A DNA stretch of 55,303 bases from an uncultured Lachnospiraceae bacterium (GTDB taxonomy: Bacteria > Bacillota > Clostridia > Lachnospirales > Lachnospiraceae). Positions 1 to 7,170 of the stretch are shown piece after piece. Numbering within the stretch: position 1 is the first letter of the stretch; each line of letters begins with the position of its first letter. A program made the position numbers and the translations under genes. The stretch is from assembly GCA_900546325.1 (NCBI GenBank), contig URCR01000016.1:1-55303 (forward strand), given 5' to 3'. Below the pieces are notes generated by a model, which worked only from the letters and a program-made list of their open reading frames with translations, was not told where the DNA came from and made no database searches.

Positions 1-1
1 G

Positions 2-817
2 GAAGAGAAACGGCAGACAGATACCTCCGCAGCTATCGATAACTGCAATACCGCATCAGACCGGGCAAATAAGGCGGCGCAGGACGCGGAGGATGTAGTG
101 GCAGGGAAAGGGTTTATTGCATCTTCAGAAAAGGGCGTGGCGGGCGGAGTTGCTACTCTGGACAGTGCCGGAAAGGTGCCGGATTCACAGATGCCGGATA
201 TCGGAGATCTTGCACCAGTATTTGCTCAGGCGTCCGCAAGGGCTAATCTGACAAGCCAAGAAAAATTAAAAGTATCGCTTGGTAAAATTATGAAATGGTT
301 TGCTGATTTAAAAGCACATGCGTTTGCGAATCCAGTAAACAATCTGACTGGAGCAGATCCAGATTATCCGCTTGCCGCACCGCAAGGAAAAGCACTTAAC
401 GATAAAATAACGGAATTGACGCAGAATGTTGTTACAAAGACGATGATGTCAAATCAGCAAGTAAACAGTACGGATAAAGTGCCTACATCAGCCCTCGTGT
501 ATATTATGCAACAAAATATTGGTAAGCTGACAAGATCTCGCACCATTGATGCATGGTGGGGAATGGGGATTGTGAGAAGTGATGGGAACTTTGTTACTGT
601 TTTTCTTAACGGAGTTTTTGTAGGGGAAAAAGGGAGTGTATTAAAAACAAATAATCCAATTATAATTTCCGTGAATAGTTTGAAATACACGCTCTCAAAT
701 CCTGAAATCATACAACGTGATTGTGGTGTAACAATAAAGAGTGCTGTTAAAAATGCCAATATAGGAGGCGATCAAAATACTTGTGTATTTACAACTACCT
801 TTACATTGTCATCATAA
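2..817 (+). CDS. phage tail/fibre-type structural protein, 3' part only
   Basis: The reading frame is already open at base 2, so the gene starts outside the window; the GTG at 98 is only an internal codon. The visible protein starts with an Ala/Asp-rich stretch and a GKGFIASSEKGVAGGVATLD segment that includes LDSAGKVP, a pattern typical of phage tail fibre and minor tail proteins. No enzymatic motif is seen. It is followed by small phage proteins, a holin and an endolysin, the usual order at the end of a tail module. The exact role (fibre, baseplate or receptor binding) cannot be told. The C-terminal third is AT-rich and lower in complexity, as expected for a fast-evolving host-contact region. 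Confidence 0.6.
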   Translation, partial: EEKRQTDTSAAIDNCNTASDRANKAAQDAEDVVAGKGFIASSEKGVAGGVATLDSAGKVPDSQMPDIGDLAPVFAQASARANLTSQEKLKVSLGKIMKWFADLKAHAFANPVNNLTGADPDYPLAAPQGKALNDKITELTQNVVTKTMMSNQQVNSTDKVPTSALVYIMQQNIGKLTRSRTIDAWWGMGIVRSDGNFVTVFLNGVFVGEKGSVLKTNNPIIISVNSLKYTLSNPEIIQRDCGVTIKSAVKNANIGGDQNTCVFTTTFTLSS

Positions 818-847
818 TATTAATTTTAATTATCAAGGAGATAGAAT

Positions 848-1267
848 ATGGAAAAAGTAAAAATCGGAACAGAAAAATTTGAATTGACAGTAAATGGTGT
901 AGATCAATTTACAGAAGGGATACTCGTGTTAAGATTCCTTCCTAATGGAAAAACTTTAAAAGAAGTAGAAGAAATATTATCAGATACACAAAATGTCAAC
1001 AGAATTGAAATTTTAGGAGAAAATGAAGAGACAGAGAAGGTATTTATCGGATATGAAGAACTTAAGATTTTAAAGATTGAAAAGGATCAGGAGTTGGAAT
1101 ATTTATCAGAAGAAGGAGTAAGAAGAGATGTGATTACAGTTACATTGAAAGAAAAAAGCTTAAAAGAGGATGTTGCAGATCTTAAAAAGGGTCAACAGAC
1201 ACAGGACGGAGCTATCGCAGATCTCGCAGAGATTGTAGGAACATTAGCCGAAGGAGGTATGGCATAA
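848..1267 (+). CDS. small phage tail-module protein, unknown function
   Basis: This 139-residue acidic protein has a good ribosome binding site (AAGGAG) about 8 bases before ATG 848. The first 100 residues look like a small beta-rich domain. The last 35 (DVADLKKGQQTQDGAIADLA and following) form a heptad-like coiled coil ending in a Gly-rich tail. Proteins of this kind often lie between the fibre gene and the holin of Clostridial siphophages. The stop codon overlaps the next gene's ATG (TAATG), so the two are translationally coupled. I do not recognise a named family. Confidence 0.6.
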   Translation: MEKVKIGTEKFELTVNGVDQFTEGILVLRFLPNGKTLKEVEEILSDTQNVNRIEILGENEETEKVFIGYEELKILKIEKDQELEYLSEEGVRRDVITVTLKEKSLKEDVADLKKGQQTQDGAIADLAEIVGTLAEGGMA

Positions 1268-1392
1268 TGGTAGCTTTTTACGTGGATAAAATCAAAAATC
1301 AGATTACAAATCCAAACACAGATGAGGCATGGAAAATTGAAGACGTGCCAAAGCTGTGGAGATCGAAAGTAGAAAAAGCATTGCAGGAGTAA
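1267..1392 (+). CDS. 41-residue phage protein, CD1375/XkdX-like
   Basis: The ATG overlaps the stop of the preceding gene. The 41-residue product ends with a pattern like IEDVPKLWRSKVEKAL, matching the short VP-x-x-W-R-x-x-V motif of tiny phage proteins (CD1375-like or XkdX-like) encoded just upstream of holins in Clostridial prophages. The function is unknown; its position suggests the last tail protein or a link to the lysis cassette. Family assignment rests on this short motif only. Confidence 0.6.
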   Translation: MVAFYVDKIKNQITNPNTDEAWKIEDVPKLWRSKVEKALQE

Positions 1393-1482
1393 AAACTGAT
1401 ATGGAGATAAGAGCGGGACCGTGAGAGGTCTTATTTTTATGGAAATTTGTCTGAATTTATAAATAGAAAGGAAAGTGAGGGC

Positions 1483-1950
1483 ATGAAGAAAATGAATTAT
1501 GCAGAACCGATTATTGATGCATATAATGCTATTGCAGGAACAGTCATTGCTGTCTTATCGTACATTTTGGGAGATCACTGGATTTTATTTTTAGCATTCC
1601 TGCTATTGAATGTAGCGGACTGGCTTACCGGATGGATGAAGAGCAGGATTGCCGGAAAAGAAAACTCTGCGAAAGGGTGGCAGGGAGTGCTAAAGAAACT
1701 GGGATACTGGGTAATGATCATGGTAGGATTCGGGGCAAGCGCAATTTTTATTGAGATAGGAGTTGTGATTGGAGTTGATTTGCAGATTACGACATTGCTC
1801 GGATGGTTTGTGTTAGCAAGTTTGTTAATCAATGAGATTAGATCCATCGTGGAAAACTTTGTAGAAGCTGGATATGATGTACCGAAAGTATTAATTAAAG
1901 GTTTGGAAGTAGCAGATAAAGTAGTAAACAAAGATTCTGAGGGCGAATAA
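1483..1950 (+). CDS. phage holin (phage_holin_4 / toxin secretion-phage lysis family)
   Basis: The 155-residue membrane protein should form the pore that lets the endolysin reach the cell wall. Three hydrophobic segments are visible: about residues 10-30 (AIAGTVIAVLSYILG), 33-50 with the family's VADWLTGWMKS signature, and 75-120. After a polar loop containing KENSAKGWQGVLKKLGYW the hydrophobic part resumes, as in phage_holin_4 members. ATG 1483 is chosen over an upstream in-frame TTG at 1447 because AAAGGA lies 9 bases before it. The endolysin follows 40 bases later, giving a normal lysis cassette. Confidence 0.88.
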   Translation: MKKMNYAEPIIDAYNAIAGTVIAVLSYILGDHWILFLAFLLLNVADWLTGWMKSRIAGKENSAKGWQGVLKKLGYWVMIMVGFGASAIFIEIGVVIGVDLQITTLLGWFVLASLLINEIRSIVENFVEAGYDVPKVLIKGLEVADKVVNKDSEGE

Positions 1951-1990
1951 TCGTCCTCTTTTGCTTTGAAAGCAAGAAAGGAGTTTAAAT

Positions 1991-2941
1991 ATGGCACATT
2001 TATTTGTAATCGCAGGACATGGAGCAGGGGATCCGGGAGCATGTGCAAACGGATTTTCGGAGGCGGAGAGAGTAAGAGTATTGGCTGCAAGGATTAAAGC
2101 ACTCGGCGGAGATCAGGTCACTCTTGGGGACTTTAATAGAGATTATTATGCAGACAATGGAATTAGTAACCTTGACATCCCGGCAGACTGGCAGATCACA
2201 GAGCTGCACATGGACAGCGCAGCGGCAGGAGCCAAAGGCGGTCACGTCATTATTAAGACAGGATTTGATCCGGATCAGTACGATAATGCTCTTGCAAGCT
2301 TTATCGGCGGTATTTTACCGGGACGATCCAACTTAATCGTTGGAAGGGATGATCTTGCCAATCCAAACAGAGCAGCTGCAAGGGGTTTTGGATATCGTCT
2401 TGTTGAGGTTGGATTTATCACAAACATGGGAGATCTTACGATTTTTAATAACCAGATGGATGATATTGCGAGGGGGATCTTAGAGGCGTTTGGAATTAAA
2501 ACTCAGCAGACAACCCCGAAATCACTTAAGGTGGTAATGAGGGAGCAGACCGGAGGGGCGGATCAGAGATGGTATATTGAAAATGCAGGAGATGATTGCG
2601 TATATCTTAAGAACAAGAAAACAGGACTGTATTTGGATGTACCAAATGCGAAAGCACAAAACGATACTGTACTTCAAGCCTACGTAGGAAACAGATCTGA
2701 TGCACAGAAATGGAAGATTGTGAAAAAATCTCATGGAGAAGCAGACTACACGTTGCTTGAGCCAATGCTTGCGCCGGGGAAGTATGCTAGTGTTGAAGAG
2801 AATGGCAAGAACGGTAAGGAAAAGCTGAAGCTTTGGGATGATTTGAAAAACAGCAAACAAAAGTTTTGGATGAAACAGGCAGATGATGGAAGCTATGTAT
2901 TTGTGCACACCTATTCACTTATGGCGATTACGGTTGTATAA
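1991..2941 (+). CDS. phage endolysin: N-acetylmuramoyl-L-alanine amidase with C-terminal trefoil-like lectin domain
   Basis: The N-terminal ~170 residues are a zinc amidase_3 domain: AGHGAGDPGACANG carries the first zinc ligand His, ELHMDSA the second metal-binding motif, and LVEVGFITNMGD the catalytic Glu region. It cleaves the MurNAc-L-Ala bond of peptidoglycan at host lysis. Residues ~180-316 resemble ricin-type trefoil repeats: lobe 1 has QRWYIEN and QKWKIVK, lobe 2 has KQKFWMKQ, and lobe 3 starts at DGSYVFVH but stops after about 14 residues. The protein therefore looks short at the C-terminus. A ChW-type binding repeat remnant follows out of frame at 2964-3059. There is no signal peptide, so export depends on the holin. 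Confidence 0.88.
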   Translation: MAHLFVIAGHGAGDPGACANGFSEAERVRVLAARIKALGGDQVTLGDFNRDYYADNGISNLDIPADWQITELHMDSAAAGAKGGHVIIKTGFDPDQYDNALASFIGGILPGRSNLIVGRDDLANPNRAAARGFGYRLVEVGFITNMGDLTIFNNQMDDIARGILEAFGIKTQQTTPKSLKVVMREQTGGADQRWYIENAGDDCVYLKNKKTGLYLDVPNAKAQNDTVLQAYVGNRSDAQKWKIVKKSHGEADYTLLEPMLAPGKYASVEENGKNGKEKLKLWDDLKNSKQKFWMKQADDGSYVFVHTYSLMAITVV

Positions 2942-2963
2942 AAATATCCTCCCTTCGCAATGA

Positions 2964-3059
2964 GGGGATGACATCGGTTGGGCTTGTTGGACGTCCGGCA
3001 TGATCGGCACGATCGGCATGAATAAGAAAATCGAAGCGATTGAGATTAGACTTGTGTAG
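2964..3059 (+). pseudogene. ChW (clostridial hydrophobic-W) cell-wall-binding repeat remnant
   Basis: This is an open stretch without its own start, just after a TGA at 2961. Its translation reads DIGWACWTSGMIGTIG then MNKKIEAIEIRLV and a stop. This matches one ChW repeat (GW..W....G..GT.G...R.EAI.I.L), a wall- or sugar-binding module common on Clostridial lysins. It lies in the frame shifted relative to the endolysin, 22 bases beyond its stop. It is most simply the decayed 3' end of the endolysin or of an older lysin gene. Confidence 0.62.
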
Positions 3060-3097
3060 CAGCGGATAAATTTATTGCGGAGATTGTATAGTAAAAT

Positions 3098-3128
3098 CCA
3101 CCCTCCCAGTAAGGCAAAGAGAGGGTGG
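3098..3128. terminator. hairpin at the prophage/cotJ junction
   Basis: CCACCCTC (3098-3105) pairs perfectly with GAGGGTGG (3121-3128) across a 15-base loop. Reading on the minus strand, a short T run (ATTTT) follows the stem, so it can end transcripts coming from cotJ. It is also well placed to end phage lysis transcripts from the left, although the T run there is poor. Confidence 0.4.
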
Positions 3129-3169
3129 AAAAGGATATATTGTATCATCATTTATAATATGTAGAAAAA

Positions 3170-3283
3170 TTATAGGTTTTTACAATAAAGACCGCCAAAT
3201 TGACTGATGATTACCTGTGCGATTTTAGGATTGGTCTGTGTGATTTTGACGGGATATTGTAATCTTTTTTCATAATTCCACAT
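3170..3283 (-). pseudogene. cotJC: cotJC, 5' fragment cut by the prophage junction
   Basis: The minus-strand ATG at 3283-3281 follows the cotJB stop by 3 bases, with AAGGAGGATG upstream. The translation begins MWNYEKRLQYPVKI, continues TQTNPKIAQVIISQFGG and then reads LYCKNL and a stop, 37 residues in all. The first ~31 residues match the start of CotJC, the manganese-catalase-like spore coat protein of about 190 residues. In family members the GG is followed by DGELAA and the ferritin-like bundle, which is missing here. The break near 3190-3196 therefore marks a DNA junction, and the sequence beyond it is prophage-side. The 3' part of cotJC is expected at the other prophage end, outside the window. 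Confidence 0.85.
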
Positions 3284-3286
3284 GAA

Positions 3287-3559
3287 CTAACATCCTCCTT
3301 CCTGCCACGGCCACGGTTCATTGATCCAGTTCCATCTGTCTGTGCAGGATGTCATAGTCGTGTCGATCGTCAGTGGTCCGTAATATTTTGCATACTCTTT
3401 GAGGGCCTGATTCCGAAGTTTACTGTATTCATGGAAATAAGCCAGTGCATTGGCATCGCAAGGGTGAGTGTCGAGGAAGAGTTTGACGTCATCCACGGCA
3501 AAACTGACACGATTGATCAGGCAGAGCAGATCTTTGCGGCAAGGTGCGTTGTTTGTCAT
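3287..3559 (-). CDS. cotJB: spore coat protein CotJB
   Basis: The 90-residue protein has the CotJB pattern: INRVSFAVDDVKLFLDTHP near the N-terminus, then CDANALAYFHEYSKLRNQAL, and a Trp-rich end (WNWINEPWPWQEGGC). CotJB is part of the polypeptide-composed spore coat together with CotJA and CotJC and is made in the mother cell. The ATG overlaps the cotJA stop (ATGA), so translation is coupled. Downstream, cotJC is interrupted. Confidence 0.9.
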   Translation of the reverse strand: MTNNAPCRKDLLCLINRVSFAVDDVKLFLDTHPCDANALAYFHEYSKLRNQALKEYAKYYGPLTIDTTMTSCTDRWNWINEPWPWQEGGC

Positions 3560-3819
3560 CGATTACAACCTCCCATCCCATGAAATGGTTTGTCGAGTTC
3601 TTCAAAGATGGTCCCCCGGCAAAATCCCTTTTCCGCATCGTAAATACGCTGCCAGGTCTGCCATGGAACATAAGCCATCGCAAGGGGCATGCCGTCCAGA
3701 CTGTCTTCTCTGTCACAGCACGGAGTCGCCTGTGGGCGGGAAACATACTGTGTGGAAGAGTATCTTCCATAGTCAGGTGTCTGACGGCAGCCACAGTTAT
3801 TCTGATGATAATTCTGCAT
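3556..3819 (-). CDS. cotJA: spore coat-associated protein CotJA
   Basis: The 87-residue protein has a poorly conserved N-terminal half rich in Asn, Gln, Cys and Tyr, followed by the CotJA core: PLAMAYVPWQTW at about residues 45-56 and GTIFEELDKPFHG near the end. It is the first gene of the cotJ operon. A strong GGAGC/AAGGAAGG site precedes the ATG, and a sigma-E/K-like -10 lies about 33 bases upstream. Its stop overlaps cotJB by 4 bases. Confidence 0.9.
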   Translation of the reverse strand: MQNYHQNNCGCRQTPDYGRYSSTQYVSRPQATPCCDREDSLDGMPLAMAYVPWQTWQRIYDAEKGFCRGTIFEELDKPFHGMGGCNR

Positions 3820-3852
3820 ATCGAAAGCTCCTTCCTTTTTCTATCTGATATT

Positions 3853-3879
3853 ATTGTATGTTTCGGCAGAGAAACCGTG
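3853..3879 (-). promoter_or_regulatory. cotJ promoter, sigma-E/sigma-K type
   Basis: On the minus strand CATACAAT (3860-3853) matches the sigma-E -10 consensus, and CATACAATA also fits the sigma-K -10 (CATAnnnTA). A CAC (3879-3877) lies 16 bases upstream, as at sigma-K -35 sites. Mother-cell expression fits cotJ. The choice between the two sigma factors is inference. Confidence 0.5.
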
Positions 3880-3927
3880 CGTCTGAAGCCGGAAAACCGG
3901 AGGAATGACAGAAACAGAATAAAAAAA

Positions 3928-3956
3928 TTGCAATCAGTGTAGATGGAGGGTATAAT
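3928..3956 (+). promoter_or_regulatory. asnB sigma-A promoter
   Basis: TTGCAA (3928-3933) and TATAAT (3951-3956) are separated by 17 bases, 42 bases before the asnB ATG. Confidence 0.75.
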
Positions 3957-3998
3957 AAGAAAGTATGATTGGAAACAGAACAAAAGGAGAGTATAATT

Positions 3999-5861
3999 AT
4001 GTGTGGATTTACAGGATTCGTCGGAAACATTGACAACAAAGAACAAGTGCTTGAAAATATGATGAATACGATCGTGCACCGCGGACCGGACAGTGCCGGG
4101 CAGTTTCTTGATGATGATGCGGCACTTGGATTCCGAAGATTAAGTATCATTGATATTTCCTCAGTTGGAGATCAGCCGCTGTATAATGAAGACAGGACAA
4201 AAGTGCTTGTATTCAACGGGGAGATCTATAACTATCAGGAACTTCGTGAAGAACTGATCGCTGCAGGACATACATTTACGACACATACAGATTCGGAGAC
4301 GTTGCTGCATGGATACGAGGAGTGGGGAGAACAACTCGTAGACCGCCTCCGGGGAATGTACGGATTTGTAATCTGGGACAGAGTAGAGAAGAAACTTTTT
4401 GGTGCGCGTGACATTTTTGGAATCAAGCCGTTTTACTATGCACAGATGAACGGTACATTTTTATTTGGGTCGGAGATCAAATCGTTTGTGGAGCATCCGA
4501 AATTTGATAAAGTATTCAACCAGGATGCGCTTGCAGACTACTTGTCCTTCCAGTTTGTGCCGACAAATGAGACATTTTTTAAGGGGGTATTTTGTCTTCA
4601 GCCGGGACACTATTTTACTTATCAAAAGGAAACACTTGAGATCAGACGTTATTATGAGCCGGATTTTCACGGGAAGACGGACAAGCCGTTTGAGGAGATT
4701 GTCGATGATGTGGAACGTGTAATGCGAGAGTCTGTCAAAATGCATAAGATCAGTGATGTGGAAGTAGGCTCTTATCTCTCCAGCGGCGTTGATTCAAGCT
4801 ATATGGCATACTTAGGGGAAGTGGACCGGACATTTACAGTCGGTTTTGGGCAGGAGAAATACAGCGAGATAAAAGACGCGAAAGAGTTTGCCGAGAGCAT
4901 TGGTGTAAAGAACGACAGCAAGATCATCGAGCCTGAGGAATACTGGGACAGCCTCTCGGATATACAGTACTATATGGATGAGCCGGTGGCAGATCCGGCA
5001 GCGATCGCGCTGTATTTTCTAAGCAAAGAAGCAGCGAAGAAAGTAAAAGTTGTTCTCTCCGGAGAAGGATCGGATGAATTGTTCGGAGGATACCAGATCT
5101 ACTGTGAGCCGATTGAATATACCGGATTTAATAAAATTCCGCGCCCGATCCGAAAGGCACTTGGAGTGTTTGCGGAAAACTGTCTTCCTCGCGGGATGAA
5201 AGGCCGAAGTTTTCTGATCCGGCATTCAAAGACACTGGAAGAGAGATATATCGGAAATGCGTATATTTTCACGGAGAAAGAAGCGGGAAGACTGTTGAAA
5301 AAGGGCAGAAGACCGGATACAATGAAAGTGACAACGCCGATTTATGAGAGAGTGAAGGAGAAAGATCCAGTGACAAAGATGCAGTATCTGGATATGCATT
5401 TATGGCTTGTACATGACATCCTGATGAAGGGCGATAAGATGGGAATGGCAAATTCTCTGGAAGTAAGGGTACCGTTCCTTGATAAAGAAGTGATGGAGAT
5501 TGCACAGAGCCTTCCTTTGAAATATAAGATTGACGCACCGCGCACAAAGATCGCGCTCCGAGCAGCGGCGGATCGGCAGATCAGAAGCTACACTGCGGAG
5601 AAGAAGAAGTTAGGGTTCCCGATCCCGATCCGTGTCTGGCTGAAGGAAGATCAGTATTATAACCGTGTCAGAGAAATGTTTGAGACGAAAGAAGCGGAAC
5701 AGTTCTTTGATACCGCTTATCTGAAGAAACTTTTGGAAGAACACCGTGCGGACAAGTTTGACAACAGCAGAAAGATATGGACAGTCTATATTTTCCTGCT
5801 TTGGTATGATCGCTTTTTCGCAAACGGGAAACCGGTGCACCCGGCGATGAGCAACCAGTAA
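3999..5861 (+). CDS. asnB: asparagine synthase, glutamine-hydrolysing
   Basis: This enzyme makes asparagine from aspartate, ATP and glutamine in the cytoplasm. The start is set at ATG 3999 because class II glutaminases need a Cys at residue 2: MCGFTGFVG. It has AAAGGAGA 8 bases upstream. An upstream in-frame ATG at 3969 would bury the nucleophile. The glutaminase domain (1-~215) shows HRGPDSAG and NGEIYNY. The synthetase domain shows the ATP pyrophosphatase P-loop SSGVDSSYMAY near residue 250 and GEGSDELFGGY near 350, where acyl-AMP forms. Length, 620 residues, is normal. It is monocistronic or reads into the SEDS gene 25 bases downstream. Confidence 0.95.
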   Translation: MCGFTGFVGNIDNKEQVLENMMNTIVHRGPDSAGQFLDDDAALGFRRLSIIDISSVGDQPLYNEDRTKVLVFNGEIYNYQELREELIAAGHTFTTHTDSETLLHGYEEWGEQLVDRLRGMYGFVIWDRVEKKLFGARDIFGIKPFYYAQMNGTFLFGSEIKSFVEHPKFDKVFNQDALADYLSFQFVPTNETFFKGVFCLQPGHYFTYQKETLEIRRYYEPDFHGKTDKPFEEIVDDVERVMRESVKMHKISDVEVGSYLSSGVDSSYMAYLGEVDRTFTVGFGQEKYSEIKDAKEFAESIGVKNDSKIIEPEEYWDSLSDIQYYMDEPVADPAAIALYFLSKEAAKKVKVVLSGEGSDELFGGYQIYCEPIEYTGFNKIPRPIRKALGVFAENCLPRGMKGRSFLIRHSKTLEERYIGNAYIFTEKEAGRLLKKGRRPDTMKVTTPIYERVKEKDPVTKMQYLDMHLWLVHDILMKGDKMGMANSLEVRVPFLDKEVMEIAQSLPLKYKIDAPRTKIALRAAADRQIRSYTAEKKKLGFPIPIRVWLKEDQYYNRVREMFETKEAEQFFDTAYLKKLLEEHRADKFDNSRKIWTVYIFLLWYDRFFANGKPVHPAMSNQ

Positions 5862-5886
5862 AAGAAGTACAGAACAGGAGAAGTAG

Positions 5887-7062
5887 ATGGCAACACGTAG
5901 GAACGTCCGGCGGGAAGGGACGAGAAAGAAAATTGAATATTTTGACTATAACCTGCTTGCGGTTTTGATCTTTATAATCTGTTTCGGATTGATTATGCTG
6001 TACAGCGCCAGCGCGTATAATTCACAGTCGGCGTACGAGGGCGATGGAATGTATTTGTTCAGAAGGCAGGCCATGATTACGGCGGCAAGTTTTGCTGTGA
6101 TGATCGTGATTTCAAAGATTGACTATCATCTCTATGCACCGTTTGCGAAGATCATTTACTATATTTCGATCTTTTTGATGGTGCTTGTGCGCTGGTCGCC
6201 GCTTGGAATTGAGGCAAACGGGTCAAGGAGATGGCTCGGAATCAAAGACACACCGTTTCAGATGCAGCCGTCCGAAGTGGCGAAGATTGCAGTGATCATA
6301 TTTATTCCGTACATTATCTGTCAGCTCGGAAAATATCTTAAGACGAGTGCAGGGATGACCAGGGTGCTCGTCTATGGCGGATTTGCTTCGTTCAGTGTAT
6401 TTTTCTTTACAGATAATTTAAGTACGGCGATCATTGTTGCAGGAATTGTATGCGGTATGATTTTTGTGGCACATCCGAAAACGAAGCCTTTTGTAAAGAT
6501 CGCGGTCGGCGGAATTGTTGCAGTCGGAGTTTTTCTGGCAATTATTTTAGTGCAGCTTTCTTCCAGTGATAATTTCCGTATTCAGCGTGTTGTTACATGG
6601 CTCCAGCCGGACAAGCACATGGCGGAAGGCGGATATCAGGTAATGCAGGGGCTCTATGCGATCGGTTCCGGAGGATTCTGGGGAAAAGGACTTGGAAACA
6701 GTGTGCAGAAGCTCTCGGCAATTCCGGAAGTGCAGAATGATATGATTCTTTCGGCAATCTGCGAGGAACTTGGAATCTTTGGTGCGCTCGTCATTCTGAT
6801 TCTTTTTGGAATGCTTTTATATCGGCTGATGTTCATCGCGCAGAATGCGCCGGATCTGTATGGGTCGTTGATCGTGACCGGTATTTTCACACACATTGCA
6901 CTTCAGGTAATTTTAAATATCGCGGTTGTGACGAACCTGATTCCTACGACTGGAATCACGCTTCCGTTTTTCAGTTACGGAGGTACGTCGATCTTGTTTT
7001 TGATGTCGGAAATGGGACTGGCACTAGGTGTATCCCGGACGATAAAGTTTGAAGAAACTTAA
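5887..7062 (+). CDS. SEDS glycosyltransferase, FtsW/RodA/SpoVE family (paralogue 1)
   Basis: This integral membrane protein has about ten hydrophobic segments after a basic N-terminus (RRNVRREGTRKK). It should polymerise lipid II together with a class B PBP. Family signatures: LIMLYSASAYN in TM1, GSRRWLGI and QPSEVAKIA near residues 115-135, GYQVMQGLYAIGSGGFWGKG near 250 and ITLPFFSYGGTS near the C-terminus. It closely resembles the cluster copy at 16814-17899. It has no adjacent PBP partner, so whether it serves division, elongation or spore cortex is open. AGGAG lies 6 bases before the ATG. Confidence 0.9.
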   Translation: MATRRNVRREGTRKKIEYFDYNLLAVLIFIICFGLIMLYSASAYNSQSAYEGDGMYLFRRQAMITAASFAVMIVISKIDYHLYAPFAKIIYYISIFLMVLVRWSPLGIEANGSRRWLGIKDTPFQMQPSEVAKIAVIIFIPYIICQLGKYLKTSAGMTRVLVYGGFASFSVFFFTDNLSTAIIVAGIVCGMIFVAHPKTKPFVKIAVGGIVAVGVFLAIILVQLSSSDNFRIQRVVTWLQPDKHMAEGGYQVMQGLYAIGSGGFWGKGLGNSVQKLSAIPEVQNDMILSAICEELGIFGALVILILFGMLLYRLMFIAQNAPDLYGSLIVTGIFTHIALQVILNIAVVTNLIPTTGITLPFFSYGGTSILFLMSEMGLALGVSRTIKFEET

Positions 7063-7072
7063 GAAAAAACTT

Positions 7073-7121
7073 TTCATATAACAGACAGTGTGGTATTATA
7101 ATGTAGTATTAAAAACTACAT
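7073..7121 (+). promoter_or_regulatory. degV promoter with dyad operator candidate
   Basis: A -10 TATAAT lies at 7097-7102 with a weak -35 TTCATA at 7073-7078 (18-base spacer). Overlapping the -10 end and +1 is a perfect inverted repeat ATGTAGT (7101-7107) / ACTACAT (7115-7121), placed as a repressor operator would be. Confidence 0.45.
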
Positions 7122-7170
7122 GAAATCATGATTGAGTATCACAAGAGCTGGTATCTGGGAGGGATGAAGA

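Noticed and set aside
3969..3998. Upstream ATG for asnB at 3969
   Set aside because: It would place 10 residues before the catalytic Cys2; ATG 3999 has a good SD and matches the family.
3489..4079. Minus-strand open frame spanning cotJA and the start of asnB
   Set aside because: It conflicts with the cotJA and asnB frames and their promoters, and its translation is Phe/Ser-rich without homology.
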